Source of the DNA: DTPU01 sp963827855
Lineage (GTDB): Bacteria; Planctomycetota; Phycisphaerae; Sedimentisphaerales; Anaerobacaceae
Direction: 5' to 3'
Assembly (NCBI GenBank): GCA_963827855.1
Contig: CAWHBY010000002.1
Span: 2,852,001 to 2,916,000 of the forward strand
Length of the DNA stretch: 64,000 nt
The notes under the pieces were generated by a model that did not search any database, was not told the DNA's origin, and was given only the letters and a program-made list of their open reading frames with translations. The translations under genes and the position numbers were made by a program. Numbering within the stretch: the stretch's first letter is position 1; the number at the start of each line of letters is the position of its first letter. Of the stretch, positions 53,365 to 61,869 are shown piece by piece.

Positions 53365-54537
53365 TTATTTCGGCATCCGTTCCAGTTCCACGTCCTCCAC
53401 GTGCAGGTCGCCGTAGATTACGCGGTAGGTCTTGGCCTCGCCCCTGCGGTACCAGAAGACCGCTGTCTTTGCCTCGCCGAGGGTCACGCCCTTGCCGCCA
53501 TAGTGCCACTCGCCCTGGTGGTCGAGCACCATGAGGAAGCCCGACAACTTGCCGTAGCCCATGCCGAGCTTCGTTCCCTCGTCCTCCGGCAGGTTCAATC
53601 GCCCCATCTTCTCCACCAGTTTGGGCATTTGCTCCATGCACGCGGCGGCGCTGACCGTGTCCGGGAAGATGCCGTCGTTGACGATCTGGGCCCAAACGCG
53701 GAGGCCGACGATGAGGTCTTCTTCCGTGAAATCGCCCATCTTCATGTTGCTCTCTTTGACGGTGTACCCGGCCGGGACATCCATACTGACCATGGACTCC
53801 TCCACTGGGACGTCGAATTCGACGTTCTTGAGGGTCAAGACGGACTGACTGCCGTACAGCTCTATGCGGACCGGCGTGGCGGTCTTCAGATCAGCCCAGA
53901 TCTGAAGCCTCTCCGTTGGATTCTGGATCTGAAAACCGACCGTGTTGCGCCCGTCGATCCTTCGCTCGCCCAGGTCCTGCACCTCCTGAGGGTGATCGGC
54001 GATCCGCTGCACGATGTCCCGGACCAGTTTCAGGATGTTCTCGGTGCCCTGTGTGGTCTGTCCCGCAATGTCCACGATGAGGGCGGTCTTGCCCTCGGGT
54101 TCCAGCGTCATCATCTTGCCGCTGTCCAGGTCGAGGATCATGACCAGGGGCAGGTTGGACATCGTGCGGCGGACGCGGTTCCCGACGACGATGTCGTGGA
54201 TCACGGGACTATCGGCGTTGTTGCCGAGGATGAAGTCGTAGGCTATCGTGCGGGCGAGAAGAAGGGGTTTGATGACGTCGGCAATTGCGACTTTGCTGCC
54301 CAGCATCTGCGGGACAACGACCATGGCGGCGATCACAGCCACGGCGGCGATGGCGAGTTTGGCAATGGGACTCTTCATAAAGATTCTCCTTGGATTCGGT
54401 TCCATAGGAACCTTGAGTGTGTGTCGCGATCCGGCCAGGGCCTTGTCTATCCCGCTGTGAACGCGGTCGTCGAGCTGGGCACTGGCGTTGACTCTTACGG
54501 ATTTCATGGCGTTGACGATGTTCTTATCAGGTCTCAT
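53365..54537 (-). CDS. Membrane partner of an ECF sigma factor (LolA-like outer domain)
   Basis: A 390-aa protein. A cytoplasmic N-terminus of about 55 residues is followed by a membrane segment (AKLAIAAVAVIAAMVVVPQM) and an outer domain of about 300 residues. That domain begins with beta strands such as DFILGNNADSPVIHDIVVG and MILDLDSGKMMTLEPEGKTA, a layout like LolA/MucB-type or planctomycete anti-sigma-associated proteins. No zinc-binding anti-sigma motif is visible. The ATG at 54537 follows GGGAGGTG and lies 18 bp after the sigma-factor stop, so the two are one transcription unit. It probably senses an envelope signal and holds the sigma factor (inference). Confidence 0.72.
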   Translation of the reverse strand: MRPDKNIVNAMKSVRVNASAQLDDRVHSGIDKALAGSRHTLKVPMEPNPRRIFMKSPIAKLAIAAVAVIAAMVVVPQMLGSKVAIADVIKPLLLARTIAYDFILGNNADSPVIHDIVVGNRVRRTMSNLPLVMILDLDSGKMMTLEPEGKTALIVDIAGQTTQGTENILKLVRDIVQRIADHPQEVQDLGERRIDGRNTVGFQIQNPTERLQIWADLKTATPVRIELYGSQSVLTLKNVEFDVPVEESMVSMDVPAGYTVKESNMKMGDFTEEDLIVGLRVWAQIVNDGIFPDTVSAAACMEQMPKLVEKMGRLNLPEDEGTKLGMGYGKLSGFLMVLDHQGEWHYGGKGVTLGEAKTAVFWYRRGEAKTYRVIYGDLHVEDVELERMPK

Positions 54538-54555
54538 GGTTCACCTCCCGGCGAT

Positions 54556-55132
54556 CTAAGCGGAAACCTCGGGGTACAGCCTCACGGTCCGGGTTCGCGT
54601 CTGGGCCATCAGGGACCGCATCTTGTCCAGGGCGTACCGGTAGCGGCCCTGCGCGGTGTAGATCGATACATTCTGCTGGGCTGCGATGGCGGCGAAGGTC
54701 ATGCCTCCATGGGTCCGCAGGACCAGGACCTCCCTCTGTTCGTACGGCAGTTGATCCAGGGCCCTTGAAAGGCGTCTGAAGTCCTCATCCAGCACGACCT
54801 GCGATGCTGGATTGTGGGTCCCGCTACAGGCTGGATCCAGGTCATCCAGGGTCCCATGCCTGCGACGCCGCTCGGCCTTGTTGCAGTTGCGGGCTGCATT
54901 GGCCACACAGGTTGCCAGATAGCCCTTGAGGCTGCCGGTGAGCTGGAACTTGCCCGAAGACCGGATGAACCCGATGAACACATCGTGTACCACGTCTTCC
55001 GCAAGGGCCAGATCGGTCAGCAAGCGAGGCTGCCAGGGTCACCAGATCGTGTTTGTACTTCTCATAGATCCTGTGCAGGGCCTCTGTGCGGCCCCGGTTA
55101 AACTGCCATATCAAGAGTTTGTCATCCAGCAT
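54556..55132 (-). CDS. ECF sigma factor, frameshifted near the N-terminus
   Basis: About 191 aa once joined. The first piece (MLDDKLLIWQFNRGRTEALH, RIYEKYKHDLVTLAASL) is in one frame. The rest is in another: LALAEDVVHDVFIGFIRSSG for region 2, then LDQLPYEQREVLVLRTHGGM and QQNVSIYTAQGRYRYALDKM for region 4. The break is at about 55022-55023, one extra base. The ATG at 55132 has AAGGAG seven bases upstream. It precedes its membrane partner and is the third sigma factor of the window. Confidence 0.85.
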
Positions 55133-55243
55133 GGGTCAGCTCCTTGTTCTTGTTCCAAGACAACCGATTGTCGCCTATACAACAACCGGGCGGCCCTGTT
55201 TGGTATGTCTTTCCTGTGGATTCTGAAGAAGAAGAGAGGGGGG

Positions 55244-57322
55244 CTATGCAGCTTGCACCAGCCTGCCGACCTGGCAGACCACCAGCGTCAGGACGTACGC
55301 CAGCGCGGTCAGGCCTACGCACTGAAAGGCCGCCCATCGCCAGCCTCCGGCCTCCAGGCGGGTGACCGCCACGGTCCCGATACAGGGCGTGGCCACGAGG
55401 CAGAAGAGCAGGATGCAGAATCCGGTCAGGGGTGTATAGTCGTGCTGGAGGTGTTGTCTGAGGGAGACCGAAGGGTCGCTCGTCCCAACCGTATGGACCA
55501 CGGCCAACTGCGTGACAAAGACCTCCTTGGCCGCGGTCGCGCCAATCAGGGCGGTGCCGATCCTCCAGTCGAAGCCCAAGGGCCGGATTGCCGGCTCTAT
55601 CCAACGGCCGAGGCGCCCGATCGTGGAGTACTCCAATTGATGCTGCCGGACCTGGGCCTCGCTGAGGCCGACCAGCGACTGGGCCGACGGCCTGGGAAAG
55701 CTGGCCAGGGCCCAGAGCAGGATCGAGATCCCCAGGATGACCGTGCCCGCCTTCTTGAGGTACTGCCCGCCCCGCTGTTGCGTGTGGATCAGGATCGACT
55801 TCAGAGTGGGGGCACGATACGGGGGTAGCTCCATGACGAAGGGGGTGGTCTCTCCCTTGAAGACCGTCAACCTCAGGAACTTGGCACAGACCACGGCCAG
55901 GATGATCCCGATCAGGTAGATCAGCCAGAGCATCGGTCCCTGCCACGTCTGGGGAAAGAATGCAGGGATGATGAGCATGTAGATGGTTAACCGGGCCCCG
56001 CAGCTCATCAGGGGGATGACCATGAGGGTGGTCAGGCGATTGCGGCGGTCCTCCAGGATTCGGGTGGCCATGATCGCAGGCACGGAACATCCAAAACCCA
56101 GAAGCATGGGGATGAAGCTCTTGCCGTGCAGGCCGATCTTGTGCATCAGGTGGTCCATGACGAAGGCCGCACGGGCCATGTACCCGGAGTCCTCCAGGAC
56201 GGCGATTGCCAGAAACAGCAGGAGGATGGTCGGCAGGAACACCACCACCCCGCCCACCCCGCTGATCACCCCGTCGACCAATAGGGACTCGGCCCAGGCC
56301 GCACTGCCTGACGGCCACGACGCTGCGATCATGCGGCCGGTCCACCGGAAGAGCCCCTCCAGCCAGGCCATGGGATACCGGCCCAGGCCGAAGGTCAGCC
56401 AGAAGACCCCATACATGAGGCCTAGGAAGATCGGCAGGCCCAGGAGCCGGTGCGTCGCGATCGAGTCGATCAGGTCGCTGACGTCGTGGCGGAGTTCGGC
56501 GGTGTTCTGGATCGTCTCCTGGCACGCCCCTGAGATGAACCCATATCTGCGGTCCGCCAACACGAGGCTCGGCTCCTCATGGAAGAAGGCGCGGAGCCTG
56601 GCCAGACTCGCCTCCAGCACCGGCCCCAGTCCTGCGTCCAGGACCTGTGACATCACCTGGGGGTCCTGTTCCAGGAGCTTCACGGCGATCCAACGGGTTC
56701 CGTCGGGCCTATCCTCCAAACGTCCCTTCTCGGAAAGGGCCTTCTCCAGGATCGCCAGTTCCTGTTCGATCTCCTGACCGTAGTGAACCTGGGGACGCAC
56801 CGCAGGCAAGCGGCCGGATCCGGCCGTTTGGACGATCGTGTCGAGCAGTTCCCCCTTGCCCTCTCCGGTGCTACCCACGGTCCGCACGATCGGCGAGCCC
56901 AGGAGGACCGACAGGGACTCGAGATCGAACACCAAACCCTTGGCCTCTGCCACGTCGGCCATGTTGAAGGCCAGGACCAGGGGGACCCCCATCTCCATCA
57001 GGTGGGTGGTCAGGTACAGGTGTCGCTCCACGTTCGAGGCATCGATCACGTCCACCACCACGTCGGGATGCTCGTGCAGGATGAAGTCTCGCGTCACCGC
57101 CTCCTCCTGCGAGTAGGCGGTCAGGCTGTAGGTCCCGGGCAGGTCCACAAAGGTGATCCGGCTGTCTCCATGGTCGCAGAGGCCCTCCTTCTTCTCGACC
57201 GTGACCCCGGGATAGTTGGCCACGTGCTGGCGGGACCCTGTTAGGAGATTGAAGAGCGTGGTCTTGCCGGAGTTGGGATTCCCGACAAGGGCCACTGTCA
57301 TTGGACGGGCGTGACGTTCCAT
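55244..57322 (-). CDS. feoB: Ferrous iron transporter FeoB
   Basis: About 692 aa. The N-terminal G domain has G1 GNPNSGKT (14-21), the G2 region VANYPGVTVEKKEG, G3 DLPGTYSL and G4 NMAD. A helical linker follows, and the membrane domain has the paired Gate motifs (AAFVMDHLMHKIGLHGKSFI and GFGCSVPAIMATR in the first). It imports Fe2+, normally under low-oxygen conditions. The ATG at 57322 lies 7 bp after the feoA stop; ATG 57301 is a second option. Upstream in-frame sequence overlaps feoA and was excluded. Confidence 0.96.
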   Translation of the reverse strand: MERHARPMTVALVGNPNSGKTTLFNLLTGSRQHVANYPGVTVEKKEGLCDHGDSRITFVDLPGTYSLTAYSQEEAVTRDFILHEHPDVVVDVIDASNVERHLYLTTHLMEMGVPLVLAFNMADVAEAKGLVFDLESLSVLLGSPIVRTVGSTGEGKGELLDTIVQTAGSGRLPAVRPQVHYGQEIEQELAILEKALSEKGRLEDRPDGTRWIAVKLLEQDPQVMSQVLDAGLGPVLEASLARLRAFFHEEPSLVLADRRYGFISGACQETIQNTAELRHDVSDLIDSIATHRLLGLPIFLGLMYGVFWLTFGLGRYPMAWLEGLFRWTGRMIAASWPSGSAAWAESLLVDGVISGVGGVVVFLPTILLLFLAIAVLEDSGYMARAAFVMDHLMHKIGLHGKSFIPMLLGFGCSVPAIMATRILEDRRNRLTTLMVIPLMSCGARLTIYMLIIPAFFPQTWQGPMLWLIYLIGIILAVVCAKFLRLTVFKGETTPFVMELPPYRAPTLKSILIHTQQRGGQYLKKAGTVILGISILLWALASFPRPSAQSLVGLSEAQVRQHQLEYSTIGRLGRWIEPAIRPLGFDWRIGTALIGATAAKEVFVTQLAVVHTVGTSDPSVSLRQHLQHDYTPLTGFCILLFCLVATPCIGTVAVTRLEAGGWRWAAFQCVGLTALAYVLTLVVCQVGRLVQAA

Positions 57323-57329
57323 GTCCGGC

Positions 57330-57572
57330 TCAGGAGACCTCGATCTTGTCGGCCATGCCCCTCCCCAGGGCCACCCTGGAGTCCCGCACGCTGACCACAC
57401 ATGGACCGGGGTGGCTGTTGCGGACCACGGTGATCTCCACGCGGGGCAGCATCCCCATCGCCGCCAGTCTGGCCACCAGTCCTTGACCTGCGTGGATTCG
57501 GACCAATCGTACGGTCTGGCCGGGTTTGACCGTGGCCAGGGTCCGGCCTTTCGGCGTATTCTGTGCGATCAT
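57330..57572 (-). CDS. feoA: Iron transport accessory protein FeoA
   Basis: An 80-aa SH3-like FeoA protein that supports FeoB at the membrane. Typical features are VRIHAGQGLVARLAAMGMLP and the end RDSRVALGRGMADKIEV. The first codon overlaps the regulator stop (ATGA at 57569-57572), so regulator, feoA and feoB are translationally coupled. Confidence 0.94.
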   Translation of the reverse strand: MIAQNTPKGRTLATVKPGQTVRLVRIHAGQGLVARLAAMGMLPRVEITVVRNSHPGPCVVSVRDSRVALGRGMADKIEVS

Positions 57573-58063
57573 ATCTCCGCTTTCTGAAGCTGGATCCGGC
57601 CTTTGGCAGGGGTGCCGCAGAACCGCCGGAATTCACCGACCACATCCACCCCACGCTGGCGGCTGTGCCCGACAAACTCCACGAACCTCGTCAACTGGAC
57701 AATGATCTTCGGATGGACCACGTGCTCCACCTTGCAGGCCGTCTGCTGGGCGTGCTGCGAGTCCACTCCGAGGACCGTCTCGAAGAACGAGGTCAGGACG
57801 CGGTGCCTCTCCACAACCTCTTTGCCCAGGCGTCGCCCCAGCCGGGTAAGGGTCACGGCCCCATAGGGCTCATACAAGGCCAGGCCCTTCTTCTTCAGGA
57901 CGCGCAGGGCGCCGGTGACGGAGGCCTTGGATACCCCCAGGAGGGAAGCGATGTCCGTACTCCGAACCGTACCCGCCCCGTCGTCGGACAGGTTGACGAT
58001 GGCCTCGAGATAGTCCTCGATAGAAGCGCTCAGCAGGATGTCCCCGGTCGTACCCACAGACAC
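57569..58063 (-). CDS. DtxR/MntR-family metal-dependent repressor
   Basis: A 164-aa regulator. The winged helix has IEDYLEAIVNLSDDGAGTVR, then DIASLLGVSKASVTGALRVL. The dimer/metal-binding domain has ERHRVLTSFFETVLGV and ACKVEHVVHPKIIVQLTRFV, with the Cys-x2-Glu-His ligand set (C-x2-E-H) usual in iron-type members. The SH3 domain of DtxR itself is absent, as in the short MntR/IdeR-like form. It most likely represses its own operon with feoA and feoB when Fe2+ is plentiful. A palindromic operator lies 24 bp upstream. Confidence 0.93.
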   Translation of the reverse strand: MSVGTTGDILLSASIEDYLEAIVNLSDDGAGTVRSTDIASLLGVSKASVTGALRVLKKKGLALYEPYGAVTLTRLGRRLGKEVVERHRVLTSFFETVLGVDSQHAQQTACKVEHVVHPKIIVQLTRFVEFVGHSRQRGVDVVGEFRRFCGTPAKGRIQLQKAEI

Positions 58064-58086
58064 GACTCCTCATACGCCCCCGCCAG

Positions 58087-58104
58087 AGTTAGGGGGGGCT
58101 AACT
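58087..58104. promoter_or_regulatory. DtxR-type operator of the feo operon
   Basis: AGTTAG, six G, CTAACT: perfect six-base arms, similar to the TTAGG/CCTAA arms of DtxR, IdeR and MntR boxes. It sits directly after the predicted start point and before the repressor ATG. Confidence 0.8.
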
Positions 58105-58112
58105 TTTCAGAT

Positions 58113-58141
58113 AGTCTACAGAGGATGTCCGCCGTTGTCAC
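58113..58141 (-). promoter_or_regulatory. Promoter of the dtxR-feoA-feoB operon
   Basis: Minus strand GTGACA (58136-58141), 17-bp spacer, TAGACT (58113-58118). The start would be about 58106, immediately before the operator. Confidence 0.6.
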
Positions 58142-58189
58142 GGGAATTCCGGAGGTCTCTAGGCCACCCGTTGCCGCATCCTCCACTGA

Positions 58190-58337
58190 AGGTGGGATGC
58201 CACCCGCATGCTGCCAGGACCCGGCGTGCCGTCATCTCGTCCTGGGTCAGTGTGCCGGTCCTGTCCGAGCAGATCACCGAGGTGCTTCCCAGGGTCTCCA
58301 CGCCATGGCCGAGGACCCCGTCGTTGCCCTGAGGCAC
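58190..58337 (-). pseudogene. Fragment of a cation-transporting P-type ATPase
   Basis: About 45 codons read GHGVETLGSTSVICSDRTGT then LTQDEMTARRVLA, the phosphorylation loop of P-type ATPases (usual DKTGTLT; here Lys to Arg) of the Ca2+/Mg2+ subfamily. Nothing of the ~850-aa remainder is present on either side. This is an isolated remnant between the feo promoter and the threonine aldolase gene. Confidence 0.8.
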
Positions 58338-58389
58338 GATTGAGGGGGATATTGCATTGGGAGGCCGCTCTGTCTATCCTTATCCTGTC

Positions 58390-58417
58390 TTCTGACTTCT
58401 GACTCCTGAATTCTGAT
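58390..58417. repeat. Heptanucleotide array E
   Basis: TTCTGAC, TTCTGAC, TCCTGAA, TTCTGAT exactly in phase, ending 9 bp before the threonine aldolase ATG. It takes the place where a ribosome binding site would be expected. Confidence 0.85.
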
Positions 58418-58426
58418 TTGTGCCGT

Positions 58427-59473
58427 ATGACGACGATTGATCTAAGAAGCGATACCGTGACACTGCCGACCCCGGCCATGCGCAAGGCCATGGCAGAGGC
58501 AGAGCTGGGTGACGACGTATTCGGCGAGGACCCGACCACGATCCGGCTGGAGCGGAAGGCTGCCGATCGCGTGGGGCATGAGGCAGCGATGCTGGTCCCC
58601 AGCGGCACCATGGCCAACCTGGTCAGTGTGCTGACGCATTGCGGCCGGGGCGATGAGGCGATCCTGGGCGACCAATGCCACACGTTCATCTATGAAGCAG
58701 GCGGCATCGCGGCCCTGGGCGGAGTCCATCCGCACCCCGTCGCAAACCAGCCCGATGGGACGCTCAGGCTGGAAGACATCGAATCCGCCATCCGGTCCGA
58801 CAATGTCCACTTCCCCAGGTCGCGGCTGGTCTGCCTCGAGAACACGCACAACCAGTGCGGCGGCCGCGTCCTGAGCCCCGGATACGTGGCGGAGGTGGTC
58901 GATCTCGCCCACAGGCGGGGTCTCAAGGTCCACATGGACGGGGCACGGGTGTTCAATGCTGCAATGGCCCTCGGCGTGAACGTGGAGGAATTGACCCGGC
59001 CGCTCGACTCCGTGAGCTTCTGTCTGTCCAAGGGGCTCTGTGCTCCGGTAGGATCGCTGGTCTGCGGGCCCACGGACTTCATCAGCCAGGCACGCAGGAT
59101 TCGCAAGGTCGTGGGCGGCGGCATGCGACAGTGCGGCGTCATCGCTGCAGCCGGCATCGTGGCCCTCGAGCAGATGGTCGATCGCCTCCTGGAAGACCAC
59201 GTCCATGCCCGCAGACTGGCGGAGGGCATCGCCAAGACAGCGGGCCTGTCCATAGATCCTGCGACCGTGGACACCAACATCGTCTTCTTCGAGGTGACCG
59301 ATCCCTCCGTGACTCCCCAGGCGCTGGTCGCAGGCCTGGGTCGCAGGGCCGTGAAGATCCTCGCCCTGGGCAGCCGCAGGTGCCGGCTGGTCACGCATCA
59401 CGGTATCGAGCCCGCAGAGGTCGAGCGGGCCCTTGACGCGATCCGGGCCACGATGGCCGACCTTCAGCCATAG
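58427..59473 (+). CDS. ltaE: Low-specificity L-threonine aldolase
   Basis: A 348-aa PLP fold-type I enzyme splitting threonine (and allo-threonine) to glycine and acetaldehyde. Motifs are IDLRSDTVTLPTPAMRKAMA, DDVFGEDPTT, LENTHNQCGGRVLS, HMDGARVFNAA with the PLP-binding Asp171, and the Schiff-base Lys202 in FCLSKGLCAPVGS. The ATG at 58427 is the natural family start. No Shine-Dalgarno is present because repeat array E lies directly upstream. The gene is monocistronic in this context. Confidence 0.94.
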   Translation: MTTIDLRSDTVTLPTPAMRKAMAEAELGDDVFGEDPTTIRLERKAADRVGHEAAMLVPSGTMANLVSVLTHCGRGDEAILGDQCHTFIYEAGGIAALGGVHPHPVANQPDGTLRLEDIESAIRSDNVHFPRSRLVCLENTHNQCGGRVLSPGYVAEVVDLAHRRGLKVHMDGARVFNAAMALGVNVEELTRPLDSVSFCLSKGLCAPVGSLVCGPTDFISQARRIRKVVGGGMRQCGVIAAAGIVALEQMVDRLLEDHVHARRLAEGIAKTAGLSIDPATVDTNIVFFEVTDPSVTPQALVAGLGRRAVKILALGSRRCRLVTHHGIEPAEVERALDAIRATMADLQP

Positions 59474-59494
59474 CCGATCCCCGGACTCACCAGG

Positions 59495-59510
59495 GTCTGC
59501 CCATGCAGAC
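59495..59510 (+). terminator. Weak terminator-like hairpin
   Basis: GTCTGC, CCAT, GCAGAC shortly after the threonine aldolase stop. Only 6 bp and no T-run. Confidence 0.3.
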
Positions 59511-59563
59511 AGCCTCTGCGGCCGGATTCTTCATGTTGTCTTAAGGTTCACCCTGCTTCAATG

Positions 59564-59569
59564 TATAAT
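59564..59569 (+). promoter_or_regulatory. Extended -10 promoter element
   Basis: TATAAT preceded by ATG, so an extended TG-type -10, with no clear -35 at normal spacing. It lies 53 bp before the CotH gene. Confidence 0.5.
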
Positions 59570-59622
59570 GTCTGTAATGCTGTAGTCTGTACTGGGAAGG
59601 AACGGGCTTCGCCGGGAGGTGC

Positions 59623-61812
59623 ATGGTGAGGAGTGCCAGGATCATCGCAGGGTGGATTCTCGTGACGTCGTGCGGACGATTCTGCCCAGGCCAGGAGTTG
59701 TACGACGAGGGGGTGCTGCGGACCTTCAAGCTGACCTTCTCACAGGCCAACTACTGGACCTTGCTGACCAACAACTACGCCTCCAAGACGAACCTCCCAG
59801 CCACCCTAACGGTCGATGGCTCGGTGTACCCAGGCGTGGGTGTTCGGTTTCGGGGCAACACCTCCTATCAGATGACGGGGTCTTCTCAGAAGAAGTCCTT
59901 CAACATCGACGTGGACCACACGGTCGCGGGGCAGGACCTGATGGGCTATGACTCGCTCAACCTGCTCAACTGCAGCTCAGACGCCACCTTCATGCGGGAG
60001 GTGTTCTACACGAACACCTGCCGCCAGCACGTCCCCAGCGCAAAGGCCAATTTCGTTCGTCTGGAGATCAACGGTCAGAACTGGGGCATCTACGCCAACG
60101 TCCAGCAGCTCAACAGTCAGTTCATCAGGGATTGGTTCCCGAGCAATGCAGGGACTCGCTGGCGAGGCGACGGCATGGGCACCATGGGAGGGGGGACGAC
60201 CCCGGGGGGTGGGGGTACCACGCCTGGCGGGGGCGGTACCCCGCCTGTGACACGGGGGGTGGAGGCCCTGACCGCCGTGGGGGTCAACGAGATGGCAGGC
60301 GGAGGCGTGACCGCGGGCAAGGCGGCCCTGACCTGGCTGGGCACGGCCAGTTCTTCCTATTCCGCGGTCTACGAGCTCAAGCACAGCGACCAGGCCGATC
60401 CCTGGGTCAGCCTGATCAACACCTGCAACGTCCTCAACAACACCTCCCCGTCGCAACTACCCAACGTCATCGACAGCGTGCTGAACGTGGATGACGCCCT
60501 GTGGTTGTGCGCATTCGAGATCCTGTTTGATGATGATGACGGCTACGTCAACAAGCGGGGCAGCGATTACTGCCTCTACTACGAGCCTGAGACGGGCCAG
60601 ATCCACTTGATCCAGTACGACGGCAACGAGTCCATGAATACCACTACCTGGTCCCTGTTCTACAGGGCCGACGACGCAGCGGCGCCCGTCATGTACCGGC
60701 TCGTGGGCAACGTCCCTCAATACAGGCAGCGATTCCTCGCCCACGTCCGGACGATCCTGGATCTCTACCTGACCGAGGACTACTTTGCCAGGAAGCTCGA
60801 TGCCTATCAGGCCCTGATCGACCAGGAGGTCAAGAACGACCCGAAGAAGATGACCACCTACGCGGCCTTCACGAGCGGCGTCACGACCCTCAAGGCCTTC
60901 GCCAAGGGTCGCCGGTCCTATCTGCTGACCCAGACGCCGGTCGTCACGCGAGGCGCCTTTGTCGCGGCCCTGACCGTGCAGCAGGAACTCCAGCAATCGA
61001 TCGACTCCGCGCCCGAGATCCTGGCCGTCGCGGCAGAGGCACAGACCTCTGACGACGGACAGACCCTTACCGTGACTGCCACAGTGAGCACAAAGGCGGC
61101 CCTCTCCGGCGTCCAGGTCTACGTGGCCGCGGGGCCCTTTGCCCCGTTTGTGCCCGTGGCGATGACCGACGTGAACCTGCCCGACGTCGCCGGCGACACC
61201 CGGCTGTTTGCGGCCATGCTGCCGACCCATCCGCCAGGGGCGGTCCTGCGGTACTACCTCCAGGCCACTGCCGCCAACGCCGCCAAGACCGTGACCTTCA
61301 GCCCGCCAGGCGCAGAGCACCAGGTGTATACCCACGTGGTCCGTTGCCCAACCGCGGCCTCCTCGGCGATCGTCTTCAACGAGGTGATGGCCGCCAATTC
61401 CACCTGCCTCGCAGATCCGCAGGGCCAGTACGACGACTGGATCGAGCTGGCCAATACCAGCGACCAGCCGGTTGACCTTTCGGGAATGTTCCTGAGCGAC
61501 AGCCCCGACAATCCGCTCAAGTGGGGATTCCCGCAAGGGTCGGTGATCGAAGCAGGAGGGTACCTGCTGGTCTGGGCTGACGAGGACGGCGGCGACAGCC
61601 CCGGCCTGCACGCCAACTTCAAGCTTTCGTCGTCCAAAGGCGAGACCCTTTGGCTGTACGATACGGCGGCGCACAAGCATGCCCTGCTGGATTCCGTTTC
61701 CTTGGGTTCGCTGGAGGCGGACCAGGCCTTCGGTCGCTGCCCCGATGGCCGGGGCCCCATGCAGGTCCTGGTCACGCCGACGCCGCTGGCTGCGAATACC
61801 GATCCTCGGTAG
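59623..61812 (+). CDS. Secreted CotH-kinase-family protein with lamin-tail domain
   Basis: A 729-aa secreted protein. After a short signal-like start comes a CotH domain (about 30-440) with GVGVRFRGNTSYQMTG, SLNLLNCSSDATFMREVFYT, FVRLEINGQNWGIYANVQQ and LIQYDGNESM. A Gly/Thr/Pro-rich insert of about 20 residues (near 187-207) splits it. Then comes a beta-rich module (about 460-570) and a lamin-tail domain (about 580-700; IVFNEVMAANSTCLADPQGQ, YDDWIELANTSDQPVDLSGM). CotH relatives include spore-coat protein kinases; in planctomycetes such proteins are secreted and of unknown role. The ATG at 59623 has GGGAGG close by; GTG 59626 is possible. Confidence 0.85.
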   Translation: MVRSARIIAGWILVTSCGRFCPGQELYDEGVLRTFKLTFSQANYWTLLTNNYASKTNLPATLTVDGSVYPGVGVRFRGNTSYQMTGSSQKKSFNIDVDHTVAGQDLMGYDSLNLLNCSSDATFMREVFYTNTCRQHVPSAKANFVRLEINGQNWGIYANVQQLNSQFIRDWFPSNAGTRWRGDGMGTMGGGTTPGGGGTTPGGGGTPPVTRGVEALTAVGVNEMAGGGVTAGKAALTWLGTASSSYSAVYELKHSDQADPWVSLINTCNVLNNTSPSQLPNVIDSVLNVDDALWLCAFEILFDDDDGYVNKRGSDYCLYYEPETGQIHLIQYDGNESMNTTTWSLFYRADDAAAPVMYRLVGNVPQYRQRFLAHVRTILDLYLTEDYFARKLDAYQALIDQEVKNDPKKMTTYAAFTSGVTTLKAFAKGRRSYLLTQTPVVTRGAFVAALTVQQELQQSIDSAPEILAVAAEAQTSDDGQTLTVTATVSTKAALSGVQVYVAAGPFAPFVPVAMTDVNLPDVAGDTRLFAAMLPTHPPGAVLRYYLQATAANAAKTVTFSPPGAEHQVYTHVVRCPTAASSAIVFNEVMAANSTCLADPQGQYDDWIELANTSDQPVDLSGMFLSDSPDNPLKWGFPQGSVIEAGGYLLVWADEDGGDSPGLHANFKLSSSKGETLWLYDTAAHKHALLDSVSLGSLEADQAFGRCPDGRGPMQVLVTPTPLAANTDPR

Positions 61813-61869
61813 GCGGTCGTCTGCTTTTCGCTTGACCAGCGCGAGCCGCCTGGCCATCATGGCGGGTCC

